Assembly (NCBI RefSeq): GCF_031846515.1
Contig: NZ_JAVRHO010000009.1
Location: 81,220-145,219 of the forward strand
Length of the DNA: 64,000 bases
DNA from: Autumnicola lenta
Lineage (GTDB): Bacteria > Bacteroidota > Bacteroidia > Flavobacteriales > Flavobacteriaceae
Direction of reading: 5' to 3'
Made by a program: the position numbers and the translations under genes. The notes under the pieces are model-generated. The model was not told the DNA's origin, did no database searches, and saw only the letters and a program-made list of their open reading frames with translations. Position 1 is the stretch's first letter. Every line of letters begins with the position of its first letter. Below are positions 1 to 8,257 of the stretch, in pieces.

Positions 1-2201
1 ACTTCGCCTTCTCCCTTACAGGTATCACAGCGGCCTCCATCCACATTAAATGAGAAGTGTTTGGCTTTATAACCTCTTATTGAAGACAACTTTTGATTCG
101 CGAACAAATTCCGAATATCATCGTAGGCTTTAATGTAAGTTACCGGATTGGAACGGGAAGATCGTCCAATAGGATTCTGATCTATGAATTCTACAACTCC
201 AAGATTTGCAAAATTTCCCTTTACTTCGGAAAACTGTCCTGCTTTTTCTCCATAGCCGCCAAGTTGTTTTTGAACAGCAGGATAAAGAATCCTCTTTACC
301 AGTGTGCTTTTTCCACTTCCTGAAACGCCTGTAATTGCTGTAAATACTCCCAGTGGAAAAGTGACATCAATATTTTTAAGATTATTTTCCCGGGCACCAA
401 CAACAGTTATTTGCTGTTTTGACTTTCTTCTTTTCTTCGGAACTTTAATCTCCTTTTCCCCATTAAGATATTGTGCTGTAAGGGAAGAAGATTTTAAAAT
501 TTGCTTTAGAGTCCCTGTGGCAACGACTTCGCCACCGTGCGTTCCGGCTTCGGGTCCAATGTCGATAATCTCATCTGCGGCATTCATAATATCTTCATCA
601 TGTTCCACGACAATCACGGTATTTCCAATATCCCGAAGACGCTGTAGAACTCCTATCAGCCTTTCCGTATCGCGGGGATGTAAGCCAATGGAAGGCTCAT
701 CAAGTATATACATCGAGCCTACGAGGCTGCTTCCAAGGCTGGTTGCGAGATTGATCCTTTGCGATTCCCCGCCAGATAAAGTATTAGATTTCCTGTTCAG
801 TGTTAAATAATCTAATCCAACGTTAGAAAGAAACTGAAGTCGGTTCTTGATTTCCGTAAGTAAACGTCGGGCAATTTGTTCGTCATACTCGTTTAATTCC
901 AGGTCGTTGAAAAACTGCCTTACCTGCTCAAGTGGTTTTTCGACCAGGTCCGTAATATTCAATCCGCCGATTTTTACGTAATGAGCTTCCGGTCGTAATC
1001 TTTTTCCTTTACAAAGGGAACACCTGGTTTTGCCACGATAGCGGGAAAGCATAACCCTATTCTGAATTTTATATGCTTTGCTTTCCAAAAACTGAAAGAA
1101 CTGATTAAGTCCTTCAAAATATTGATTTCCGTTCCAGACAAGCGCTTTTTGTTCTTCAGTTAATTCGAAATAAGGTTTATGAATTGGAAAATCAAATTTG
1201 TGAGAACTATTCACCAGCTGATCTTTATACCAGCTCATGCTGTCACCTCTCCAGGGAAAAATGGCATTTTCATAAACGGACAATCCTGTATTAGGAATTA
1301 CCAGGTCTTCATCAATCCCGATGACATCTCCATAACCTTCACATTTTGGACATGCTCCATAAGGATTATTAAAACTGAAAAGGTGAACGTTAGGTTCCAA
1401 AAAAGTCATTCCGTCCAGCTCAAACTTATTGCTGAAGTGGCGCAGGTTTTTATCTGCAAGGGATTCAATATAAAGCTCACCTTTTCCTTCAAAAAAAGCT
1501 GTTTGTACAGCATCTGCAAGCCTGTTGAAGAAATCCTCTTCATCTTTGGTAATAACACGGTCTACTACCAAAGAAATTTCCTCCGGCTTTACTTTTTTTA
1601 GCTCTGCTTCATCAATCCGTTTAACATCATCACCAATTTTTATCCGGCTGTAGCCCTGCTGTGCGAGAACTTCAATTTTCTTTTCTAATGACCTTCCTTC
1701 TTCAATATGAATAGGGGCGAGGAGTAATAATTTTTCTCCTTCTTTAAAAGATTTGACATAATTGATAACATCGGTAACCGTATCTTTTTTCACTTCATTT
1801 CCAGAGACAGGAGAATAGGTTTTTCCTATTCGCGCAAAAAGCAATTTCAGGTAATCATAAATTTCAGTTGAAGTTCCAACAGTAGACCTTGGGTTAGTGG
1901 AATTTACTTTTTGCTCAATTGCTATTGCAGGTGCTATGCCTTTTATATAATCCACTTTCGGTTTATTTAACCTCCCCAAAAACTGGCGCGCATAGGAAGA
2001 TAGACTCTCTACATATCGCCGCTGTCCTTCAGCATATAGGGTGTCAAAAGCAAGACTGGATTTTCCTGAACCCGAAAGCCCTGTAATTACCACTAATTTA
2101 TTCCGGGGGATTACAACATTTATATTTTTGAGATTGTGCAGTTTTGCACCTTTTATAATAATATTTTGTTTAGGGTTTACCTTCGCAACATCAATATTCA
2201 T
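1..2201 (-). CDS. uvrA: UvrABC excinuclease subunit A, partial (C-terminus beyond window)
   Basis: UvrA is the damage-recognition ATPase of nucleotide excision repair; it dimerises, scans DNA and loads UvrB. The open frame reads leftward from the ATG at 2201 for about 733 codons without a stop and runs off the left edge. Visible in order: first Walker A (GLSGSGKSS, about residue 45), a first zinc-binding stretch with CPKCEG and, further on, CSLCKGKR, the ABC signature LSGGESQR, Walker B ILDEPSIGLHPRD, then the second Walker A (GVSGSGKSTL) and, at the edge, the CDTCKGEGE zinc-finger element. Family members are about 940 residues, so roughly 200 residues are missing. Identity is secure; the only oddity is truncation by the window. 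Confidence 0.97.
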   Translation of the reverse strand, partial: MNIDVAKVNPKQNIIIKGAKLHNLKNINVVIPRNKLVVITGLSGSGKSSLAFDTLYAEGQRRYVESLSSYARQFLGRLNKPKVDYIKGIAPAIAIEQKVNSTNPRSTVGTSTEIYDYLKLLFARIGKTYSPVSGNEVKKDTVTDVINYVKSFKEGEKLLLLAPIHIEEGRSLEKKIEVLAQQGYSRIKIGDDVKRIDEAELKKVKPEEISLVVDRVITKDEEDFFNRLADAVQTAFFEGKGELYIESLADKNLRHFSNKFELDGMTFLEPNVHLFSFNNPYGACPKCEGYGDVIGIDEDLVIPNTGLSVYENAIFPWRGDSMSWYKDQLVNSSHKFDFPIHKPYFELTEEQKALVWNGNQYFEGLNQFFQFLESKAYKIQNRVMLSRYRGKTRCSLCKGKRLRPEAHYVKIGGLNITDLVEKPLEQVRQFFNDLELNEYDEQIARRLLTEIKNRLQFLSNVGLDYLTLNRKSNTLSGGESQRINLATSLGSSLVGSMYILDEPSIGLHPRDTERLIGVLQRLRDIGNTVIVVEHDEDIMNAADEIIDIGPEAGTHGGEVVATGTLKQILKSSSLTAQYLNGEKEIKVPKKRRKSKQQITVVGARENNLKNIDVTFPLGVFTAITGVSGSGKSTLVKRILYPAVQKQLGGYGEKAGQFSEVKGNFANLGVVEFIDQNPIGRSSRSNPVTYIKAYDDIRNLFANQKLSSIRGYKAKHFSFNVDGGRCDTCKGEGE

Positions 2202-2226
2202 AGTCTCTTTTTCTAAAGTAAGAATG

Positions 2227-2257
2227 CAAAGGTACTTAATAACGAGCAGTGTAGAAA
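2227..2257 (-). promoter_or_regulatory. Probable promoter of uvrA
   Basis: Read leftward, TTTC (2257-2254), 19 nt, then TACCTTTG (2234-2227). This is one mismatch from the Bacteroidota consensus TTTG-N19-TAnnTTTG. Transcription would begin near 2220, about 19 nt before the uvrA ATG. Confidence 0.55.
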
Positions 2258-2299
2258 GCTGCTGAAATCTTATAAGAATGTTAAAGAATTATACTTTTA

Positions 2300-2332
2300 T
2301 TTGTATTTCTCAATATTATGTTACTATATTTG
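2300..2332 (+). promoter_or_regulatory. Probable promoter of the sigma factor gene
   Basis: TTTG at 2300-2303 and TATATTTG at 2325-2332 with a 21-nt spacer fit the flavobacterial TTG-N17-23-TAnnTTTG pattern. Start of transcription near 2338 would give a leader of roughly 95 nt before the ATG at 2434. Confidence 0.5.
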
Positions 2333-2433
2333 GCATTGTTGAACCTAAATTAGCACTACGCCTATAGCATAACGTTACTTTTAAAAGAAAATCTAACCTC
2401 TGGAACACTTATTCCAGAAAAAAAGTAACTGTT

Positions 2434-3018
2434 ATGAATAACGTACAGATAGACGACGCTTATCTTGTGAGAGAATATATGCAGGGCAATGAGCAGGCTC
2501 TCTCTCAATTAATCAACCGCCACCAGCATCGCATTTATAGTTTTATTTACTCCAAAGTTTTTGATAAAGATATTGCTGAAGATGTTTTTCAGGATACCTT
2601 TATTAAGGTGATTAATACCCTAAAACGAGGAAAATACAATGAAGAAGGAAAATTTCTTCCGTGGGTAATGCGTATTGCCCATAATCTGGTGATTGATCAT
2701 TTCAGGAAAAATAAAAGAATGCCTAAATTCGACAACAGCGGAGATTTTAATATATTCTCAGTTTTAAGCGATGGGGATCTTAATGTGGAAACACAAATCA
2801 TTAAAGACCAGATTGAAAGTGACGTGCAGGAACTTATTAAAGAACTTCCCGAAGACCAGCTTGAAGTATTGACTATGCGAATCTATAAAGACATGAGCTT
2901 TAAGGAGATTTCCGAACGTACGGGAGTGAGTATTAATACCGCTTTGGGTCGTATGCGATATGCTTTAATCAATTTGCGGAAGATTATTGAAAAACGTAAC
3001 ATAATTTTAACAAATTAA
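2434..3018 (+). CDS. RNA polymerase sigma-70 family (ECF-type) factor
   Basis: A 194-residue sigma factor of the extracytoplasmic-function size class. Region 2 is clear at about residues 25-95 (HQHRIYSFIYSKVFDKD, AEDVFQDTFIKV, LPWVMRIAHNLVIDHFRK). Region 4 lies at about 135-185 (LPEDQLEVLTMRIYKDMSFKEISERTGVS, a helix-turn-helix). No region 1.1 or 3 is present. It directs RNA polymerase to a dedicated promoter set; the targets are not visible here. No anti-sigma gene follows; instead a small ORF lies 59 bp downstream and a terminator ends the unit. ATG start is supported by the upstream promoter and an A-rich leader. Separate from the second sigma gene at 42455-43018. Confidence 0.93.
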   Translation: MNNVQIDDAYLVREYMQGNEQALSQLINRHQHRIYSFIYSKVFDKDIAEDVFQDTFIKVINTLKRGKYNEEGKFLPWVMRIAHNLVIDHFRKNKRMPKFDNSGDFNIFSVLSDGDLNVETQIIKDQIESDVQELIKELPEDQLEVLTMRIYKDMSFKEISERTGVSINTALGRMRYALINLRKIIEKRNIILTN

Positions 3019-3077
3019 AAGGCAATTTGGAGGAATCGGTTGCGTTATTATTTAGAATTAACGCAAAAGATTTTCAA

Positions 3078-3230
3078 ATGGGGAAACTTTACTTAAAACA
3101 CTCTTCGGAAGAAGGAAAATTGAAAAAATTGGCACCAAAGAAAGAGACAATAGCCTTTCTTTTAAATTACTCTAAAGCTTTAAGTGTGATAGACGGAAAA
3201 ATGAGGAAGTACGAATTACTTCTGAATTAG
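3078..3230 (+). CDS. Small conserved-looking protein downstream of sigma factor
   Basis: Fifty residues from ATG 3078, rich in Lys and Leu, with a helical centre (KKLAPKKETIAFLLNYSKAL). No signal peptide or membrane segment. The frame is open back to a TTG at 3027, which would give 67 residues, but the ATG start gives the more ordinary protein. It shares a transcript with the sigma factor and is followed at once by a strong terminator, which supports expression. I recall similar small ORFs after this sigma gene in flavobacteria but cannot name the family. Function unknown; an effect on the sigma factor is possible but unproven. Confidence 0.6.
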   Translation: MGKLYLKHSSEEGKLKKLAPKKETIAFLLNYSKALSVIDGKMRKYELLLN

Positions 3231-3241
3231 GTAGAATTTCA

Positions 3242-3274
3242 AAGACCTGTTTTGAACCAACAGGTCTTTTTTTT
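3242..3274 (+). terminator. Rho-independent terminator
   Basis: Perfect 10-bp stem AAGACCTGTT / AACAGGTCTT around a 7-nt loop, followed by a run of T. It ends the sigma-factor unit before the convergent nth gene. Confidence 0.9.
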
Positions 3275-3334
3275 TCTTCAGAATAGTTGCTTAATGCCGA
3301 AAATTGCCATTTCTGAAGTCTCGTTGGAGGCATC

Positions 3335-3994
3335 TTATTTTTTGCCTTTTTTCATATATTCTTTTAATACACTCTTTCTGCCAATTGTACTGGTGATGGG
3401 GTCTTTCTCCATATCCCAGCCTCTTGCGGGAGAAAATTGCCTGCCATACCAAATTATCTGAAGGTGCAGCTTGTTCCACAGGTCTTTGGGAAACAATCTT
3501 TTTGCATCCTTTTCTGTTTGTACCACATTTTTACCATTACTAAAATTCCAGCGATACATGAGGCGGTGAATATGTGTATCTACAGGAAACGCCGGAATAC
3601 CAAATGCCTGCGACATTACCACACTTGCAGTTTTATGTCCTACTGCAGGAAGGGCTTCCAGAGCTTCAAAATCTGCAGGAACTTCTCCGTTATATTTTTC
3701 CAGAAGAATTTCTGAAAGTCCGTGTATTCCTTTGGACTTCATTGGTGATAGTCCCACGGGTTTAATGATATCTCTTATTTCTTCTATAGAAAGTTTCACC
3801 ATCTTTTGTGGAGTATCGGCCACCTGGAAGAGCAGCGGCGTAATTTGATTCACTCTCACATCTGTACTCTGTGCGGAAAGTAGGACGGCAATAAGTAAAG
3901 TATAAGGATCTTTATGGTCTAACGGAATGGGAACTTCAGGATAAATTTCATTTAAAGTACGAATAACGAATTCTACCTTTTGCTGTTTGTTCAT
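3335..3994 (-). CDS. nth: Endonuclease III, iron-sulfur-cluster-free type
   Basis: A DNA glycosylase/AP lyase that removes oxidised pyrimidines in base excision repair. The 219-residue protein has the helix-hairpin-helix LPAVGHKTASVV with catalytic Lys121 and the catalytic Asp139 in PVDTHIHR. The usual C-terminal Cys-X6-Cys-X2-Cys-X5-Cys 4Fe-4S loop is replaced by a stretch around IIWYGRQFSPARGW without cysteines; in fact the whole protein contains no cysteine. Catalytic residues are intact, so it is probably active. It is divergent from bcp with only 30 bp between the start codons, which suggests back-to-back promoters of two oxidative-damage genes. Confidence 0.93.
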   Translation of the reverse strand: MNKQQKVEFVIRTLNEIYPEVPIPLDHKDPYTLLIAVLLSAQSTDVRVNQITPLLFQVADTPQKMVKLSIEEIRDIIKPVGLSPMKSKGIHGLSEILLEKYNGEVPADFEALEALPAVGHKTASVVMSQAFGIPAFPVDTHIHRLMYRWNFSNGKNVVQTEKDAKRLFPKDLWNKLHLQIIWYGRQFSPARGWDMEKDPITSTIGRKSVLKEYMKKGKK

Positions 3995-4024
3995 ATTGTG
4001 TAATTTTAGGTAAAAATAAGAATT

Positions 4025-4474
4025 ATGACAACATTAGAAGCCGGCGACAAAGCGCCAGATTTTTCAGTAGAAGACCAAAACGGAAATACAGTGAGATTAT
4101 CAGATTTTAAAGGAAAGAAGTTAGTGCTATTTTTCTATCCTAAAGCAAGTACTCCGGGTTGTACTGCAGAAGCCTGCAATTTAAGGGACAACTGGAAACA
4201 TTTTGAAAAGAAAGGCTATGCAATTTTAGGGGTGAGCGGCGATTCGAAAAAGCGTCAGCAGAACTTTAAAAATAAATATGAATTACCTTTTCCGCTTCTG
4301 GCAGATGAAGAAAAAGAAGTTATTAATGCCTACGGTGTCTGGGGTCCAAAGAAATTTATGGGAAAGGAATACGAAGGAATCCATCGTACTACTTTTATAA
4401 TTGACGAAAATGGGCAAATTGAAGATGTCATCAAGAAAGTAAAAACGAAGGAGCATGCTGCTCAAATTCTATAG
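4025..4474 (+). CDS. bcp: Thioredoxin-dependent peroxiredoxin, BCP/PrxQ type
   Basis: A 149-residue thiol peroxidase that reduces hydrogen peroxide and organic hydroperoxides using thioredoxin. It shows the AhpC/TSA fold start (APDFSVEDQNGNTVRLSDFKGK), the active site STPGCTAEACNLRD with peroxidatic Cys46 and likely resolving Cys51, and the C-terminal HRTTFIIDENG strand. Length is typical of BCP. ATG start lies 30 bp from the divergent nth start. Soluble, no signal peptide. Confidence 0.95.
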   Translation: MTTLEAGDKAPDFSVEDQNGNTVRLSDFKGKKLVLFFYPKASTPGCTAEACNLRDNWKHFEKKGYAILGVSGDSKKRQQNFKNKYELPFPLLADEEKEVINAYGVWGPKKFMGKEYEGIHRTTFIIDENGQIEDVIKKVKTKEHAAQIL

Positions 4475-4956
4475 TAATAAATAGTCACTGATGCGCTGAA
4501 CTTTTTTGGTGTATTGGTGACTCCTTTTTTATTCTAAATTTGGAATTTCAAAAAGATGAATTGGAGGAACCAGGAACCAAGAATTAAGAATCAAGAAAAT
4601 TCGCTGAAAGAAAAGAGAAACAGATAGAGATAATAATGAAAAGTTTAAGCTGGTTTGGAAGTTAGTAATGGATGTGAGTTTTAGGCCGCGATAATTAACA
4701 TTTCGGAGGATGATTTTTTTTACATCCTTCTCTCTTTTACTCTTTCGCTTTTTTATAAGTTAATAATTGCCATTATAGGGCGTTGCTTTTTCCTGAAAAA
4801 GGAGACAAGAAACAAGAAGCTTTGCTGAACGAGATGAGAAGAGAGAGAAAAGACCTGAAACTTGAAACTTTTTAAGCTGAGAGAACTATAACTTAGAAAC
4901 AGACAAAAGTCAACCGTTTTTTAACTACAAACGATAAACAACAAACAGCTATAACC
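4475..4956. repeat. 482-bp non-coding spacer with degenerate purine-rich repeat words
   Basis: No convincing gene is seen in either strand. Two stretches (about 4560-4625 and 4795-4945) consist of degenerate repeated words such as ACCAAGAA, TTAAGAATCAAGAA, GAAACAAGAA and CTTGAAACTT on the plus strand. The same style of text recurs in other spacers of this window (14970-15227, 18923-19150, 28192-28361). The region lies between two convergent genes, bcp and the DUF4258-like gene. Confidence 0.5.
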
Positions 4957-5334
4957 TTACTCTTCACTTCTTTTTACTGAAAGAACAGTAGCTATATCTT
5001 CACAATTTTCTATTTCGAGTTCCAGTTCACCAGAATCGGTTTCTCCGGTTACCATATAAATTTTACAGGTTTCCCTGTCTGTGTCGCTTTCGCCAAAATC
5101 GACATTCCCTTTTTCTAAAATACTTGAAACTACAGCAGTGTCTATGCTGTTATTAGAAAAGAAAGTCAGGGATTCTTCAGAGAAATTTCTCTCCTTTATT
5201 CGAATGTTTTTTAAAACGCGGGCAGTGGGTGAGTAGTCACAGGAAGCTTTTTTGCCTCCGAGGAAAAACATTAAAATGATTATTCCCAATACCAAGCCAA
5301 AACCATAATAACCTAAACGGTGTGCTAAATTCAT
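4957..5334 (-). CDS. DUF4258-like membrane-anchored protein
   Basis: A 125-residue protein with one N-terminal membrane segment (about residues 8-26, GYYGFGLVLGIIILMFFLGG), then KKASCDYSPTARVLKNIRIKER and an acidic soluble domain ending EDIATVLSVKR. The layout and the CDYSPTARVLKNIR motif match what I remember of the DUF4258 family of flavobacteria, where the gene sits beside alanine dehydrogenase as here (141 bp downstream of ald, same strand). No enzymatic motif is visible. The function is unknown; the soluble part probably faces the periplasm. Confidence 0.7.
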   Translation of the reverse strand: MNLAHRLGYYGFGLVLGIIILMFFLGGKKASCDYSPTARVLKNIRIKERNFSEESLTFFSNNSIDTAVVSSILEKGNVDFGESDTDRETCKIYMVTGETDSGELELEIENCEDIATVLSVKRSEE

Positions 5335-5474
5335 TTCAAAAAAATATGGGCAAAAGTATTAAACTTCAGTGACAATTTACTTAAATGTATCAGGTTTAAA
5401 GTGAATATAAAGTCTAAAATGATAAGCTTCAGTTGAACATTTTCCGAAAAAATGAATAAGTACAGCAGCTAAAA

Positions 5475-6674
5475 CTAAAAAATTAAAAGATTGATATCCC
5501 TGTAGGAAAGATCAAACCAGTCTGCTATGGATTTGTTTGTCAAAATTCCGTGGTAAAAATATAGTCCGCTTCGTAGACCTTTATCAAAACGCAGCGTGTT
5601 TTCCAGTCCGCCTTCTTCAGCAATGTGAAGTAAATAAGGCGTAAAAATATTACTTATAGAAAGGGAAGAGGTGCGTGCATAGCGGGAAGGAATATTAGGC
5701 ACACAGTAGTGAATTACATTATGTTTTTCGAAAATCGGATTATCGTGAGAAGTAACTTCGCTGGTTTCTACGCAACCACCCATATCGATACTCACATCTA
5801 TAACTACAGCGCCACGCTTCATGGTGGCAATCATGTCTTCAGTAATTAATACCGGTGAACGGTTTTTACCACGAACAGCACCTATTAGAACATCACAACG
5901 CTTAAGAGCTTTGCTAAGGTTTTTTGGCTGAATCGTCGAGGTGTAAAACGGACGTCCCAGGTTGGATTGAATATTTCTTAATTTGGTAAGTGAACTATCA
6001 AAAACTTTTACACTCGCACCTAGTCCCAGGGCAGATCGTGTTGCAAATTCCCCTACAGTTCCTGCGCCAAGGATTACAACCTCTATTGGTGGGACTCCGC
6101 TAATATTTCCAAACATGAGTCCGTTTCCGCGGGCATGATTACTCATTATTTCTGAAGCGATAAGGACAGAAGCTGTACCTGCAATTTCACTCAGCGCCTT
6201 TACAATAGGGTAGGAGCCGTCTTCATCCCGAATAAATTCAAAACCGAGAGCGGTGATTCGTTTTGAAGCCAGTTTCTGAAAATATTCTTTACACTGGGTT
6301 TTCAACTGAAGCGCGGAAATTAACACCGATTGAGGATTAATCATCTCCAATTCATCCATGGAAGGAGGTTCCATTTTTAAAATAGTAGAACAGGAAAAGA
6401 CTTTTTTTGTATCCCTGGTGATTTCAGCACCGGCATCAGAATAGTCTTTATCACTAAACCTCGCCCATTTTCCAGCGCCAGATTCTATAAGTACTCTATG
6501 CCCGTTGGAGGTAATCGCTGCAACAGCGTCCGGACCCAGGCAAACCCGTTTTTCCTGATATGAAGTTTCTCTGGGGATACCTATAAAAAGTTCTCCCTTA
6601 TTCTTGTGAATTTCGAGCATTTCTTCCTGCGGAATAAGTTGCTCTTTTGTAAAAGGCGAAACTTGCTGGGCCAT
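5475..6674 (-). CDS. ald: Alanine dehydrogenase / PntA-N family
   Basis: A 399-residue enzyme that would interconvert L-alanine and pyruvate plus ammonia with NAD. The N-terminal AlaDH/PNT domain starts GIPRETSYQEKRVCLGPDAV, followed by GHRVLIESGAG and a conserved ALSEIAGTASV stretch. The Rossmann domain carries VVILGAGTVGEFATRSALGLGA, with Asp after strand 2 (VKVFDSS), then DVLIGAV and AVVIDVSIDMGGCVETS. The extra C-terminal tail of about 60 residues (RYARTSSLSISNIFTPYLLHIAEEGG) is normal in the Bacteroidota form. It could equally be called an NAD(P) transhydrogenase alpha-like protein, but no PntB is nearby. It precedes the DUF4258-like gene. Confidence 0.88.
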   Translation of the reverse strand: MAQQVSPFTKEQLIPQEEMLEIHKNKGELFIGIPRETSYQEKRVCLGPDAVAAITSNGHRVLIESGAGKWARFSDKDYSDAGAEITRDTKKVFSCSTILKMEPPSMDELEMINPQSVLISALQLKTQCKEYFQKLASKRITALGFEFIRDEDGSYPIVKALSEIAGTASVLIASEIMSNHARGNGLMFGNISGVPPIEVVILGAGTVGEFATRSALGLGASVKVFDSSLTKLRNIQSNLGRPFYTSTIQPKNLSKALKRCDVLIGAVRGKNRSPVLITEDMIATMKRGAVVIDVSIDMGGCVETSEVTSHDNPIFEKHNVIHYCVPNIPSRYARTSSLSISNIFTPYLLHIAEEGGLENTLRFDKGLRSGLYFYHGILTNKSIADWFDLSYRDINLLIF

Positions 6675-6738
6675 ACTTATAGTGTACTAGTATTATTAAG
6701 TACGACTAATTTAATAAAATAAATAAGAAGACGATTAA

Positions 6739-7359
6739 TTATAGTTTACGGTAGTAATCTTCAAGAATGATTTCCTGGTCTTCGTTTTCATCATTTTCTA
6801 CCTCTTGCTGAAAAGACTTTATTTCTCTTCGATCTCTTTCAGAAACATTAGAGAAAACGGAGATCTCAGTTTCTTCGAGCTCGCTGAGATAATCCAAACC
6901 ATAAATCCTGTCGAAAATTTTGATTCGGATCAAATATACTATGCAGAGGATAGCTATAAAAAATGGAGCAAGATAAATTAAACCATTGACATCCATAAAA
7001 AAAGCACTGTTTGCATAGACATCTTGATAAAAGACTACAACCAATTGATAGAGATACATCGAAATTGGAATAAGTATTACATGATACCACCAATGCTTAC
7101 AGGTAAAGAACCAAATAAAAAGGAGCATCAAAGGAGTGATTTTTCCTAAGTAGGTCCATGCTGCAGTAAGAACATCTAAATAATATTTGCTTTCATACGT
7201 AAAAATGGAATTTTCCCAAACACGAGTACTTGGGAAAATTTCATATAAATAAAAAATATAAGGTGAAAATGCTATTAATAGTGCAATAACACTACCCAGC
7301 AGCAGGAACTCTGATGAGCCTTTTGTCGACCGCTTGTGTTTTGATGACTTCTTTATCAT
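6739..7359 (-). CDS. Four-helix integral membrane protein of unknown function
   Basis: The protein has 206 residues. A basic N-terminus (KKSSKHKRSTKGSS) is followed by hydrophobic helices at about 19-40, 70-90, 92-115 and 128-150, then a charged acidic C-terminal tail of about 50 residues (ERDRREIKSFQQEVENDENEDQE) that should be cytoplasmic. No recognised domain. Its first 68 nt overlap the 48-aa secreted peptide gene just upstream in another frame, so the two may be translationally coupled. An internal start would remove part of helix 1, so the ATG at 7359 is preferred. It lies 64 bp upstream of ald on the same strand. Confidence 0.75.
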   Translation of the reverse strand: MIKKSSKHKRSTKGSSEFLLLGSVIALLIAFSPYIFYLYEIFPSTRVWENSIFTYESKYYLDVLTAAWTYLGKITPLMLLFIWFFTCKHWWYHVILIPISMYLYQLVVVFYQDVYANSAFFMDVNGLIYLAPFFIAILCIVYLIRIKIFDRIYGLDYLSELEETEISVFSNVSERDRREIKSFQQEVENDENEDQEIILEDYYRKL

Positions 7360-7438
7360 TATTGTTATCTGTAGTTGAAGTTACAAAAAAACTTGCTCCA
7401 AAGATTGCTGCTGCGAATAATACTGCTTTGATTTTCAT
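7292..7438 (-). CDS. Small secreted peptide (48 aa) overlapping the next gene
   Basis: ATG at 7438, stop TAG at 7292. The N-terminus is a textbook signal peptide (MKIKAVLFAAAIFGASFF), followed by a short polar mature part rich in Thr, Asn and Asp that ends KTQAVDKRLIRVPAAG. The gene has its own promoter-like boxes at 7483-7517, about 45 nt upstream. It overlaps the start of the membrane-protein gene by 68 nt. I recall short flavobacterial proteins of this layout ending in a VDKR-type motif, but I cannot name the family. The function is unknown; the exported tail could be a signalling or processing peptide. Confidence 0.6.
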   Translation of the reverse strand: MKIKAVLFAAAIFGASFFVTSTTDNNNDKEVIKTQAVDKRLIRVPAAG

Positions 7439-7482
7439 ATTTGTAGATTTTAAAAATTTGTATTTCGTTTTTGTTTCTGATA

Positions 7483-7517
7483 CAAACCTATAAAAAACCT
7501 AACATGCTGCCGCCAAA
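7483..7517 (-). promoter_or_regulatory. Probable promoter of the 48-aa peptide / membrane protein unit
   Basis: Read leftward, TTTG (7517-7514), 23 nt, then TAGGTTTG (7490-7483), in agreement with the Bacteroidota consensus at the long end of spacer length. Predicted start near 7476, 38 nt before the ATG at 7438. Confidence 0.5.
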
Positions 7518-7718
7518 TATTTTAGTTGTACTTTTGCAGCTTTTTTAACAGCACAAATTTCCTCGCTTTTGAAAATTTTACTTTTCAAAAGTAAGGTAAA
7601 CTTCTTTTAATTTTCGTTCAGTTGTCAAAAAATATTCTCTGAACTTAAAATTATTTTTAATATGTAACTTTTTTCTTACACCCTCATTTTTCAATAATCC
7701 TGCTTTTTTCCTAATTTT

Positions 7719-8123
7719 TTAACACAATGTTAACATTCTTAATTCCTGAGTTTTGATCGAAATCTCCACTTTTTGATCATTTTCATCCAATAGACCACTA
7801 ATTTTTTGTGGCCATTCAATAAATTTCCATGCGGGGTTGTCTAAATAATCTTCAATTCCCATATCTAAAGCTTCAGCTTCAGAGTTTATTCTGTAAAAAT
7901 CAAAATGATAAATAGGTCCTTGTGGGGAGTGGTACTCATTAACCAGGGAAAAAGTGGGGCTGGAGGCAGACTCTTCTGCGCCCAGAGCTTCTACAAGAGA
8001 TCGTATAAGGGTGGTTTTACCGGCACCCATCTCGCCATAAAAAAGCAAAGTTTTGCTTTTTGTATGCTTAAGGATATGACTAACGGCCATATCCATTTGG
8101 TCTAGATCGTAGGTTAACGACAT
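7719..8123 (-). CDS. tsaE: tRNA t6A biosynthesis ATPase TsaE
   Basis: TsaE is the ATPase partner of TsaB-TsaD that makes threonylcarbamoyl-adenosine at position 37 of ANN-decoding tRNAs. The 134-residue protein has Walker A GEMGAGKTTLIRSL (about residues 30-43), the SSPTFSLVNEY switch-like element, the YHFDFYRI strand (Asp of Walker B type) and FIEWPQKI near the C-terminus. Length is normal. It lies 134 bp downstream of porX on the same strand, a gene pairing seen in flavobacteria. Confidence 0.95.
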   Translation of the reverse strand: MSLTYDLDQMDMAVSHILKHTKSKTLLFYGEMGAGKTTLIRSLVEALGAEESASSPTFSLVNEYHSPQGPIYHFDFYRINSEAEALDMGIEDYLDNPAWKFIEWPQKISGLLDENDQKVEISIKTQELRMLTLC

Positions 8124-8257
8124 TAAGTAATACAGATTTAAGGGACGATAAAGATAGAGAATTATTTATAATAAATTACATATTGCTGAATATCAGAATA
8201 ATACAAATAGTCAAAATGCATTTTATCGATAAAATCAAGCTTTTTGTCGGTATTTCG

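Noticed and set aside
304..1601. Plus-strand frames at 304-810 and 1179-1601
   Set aside because: They lie opposite uvrA, whose zinc fingers and ABC motifs are unbroken.
3027..3077. N-terminal extension of the small gene after the sigma factor from TTG 3027
   Set aside because: The ATG at 3078 gives a compact product; the extension adds residues without a clear pattern.
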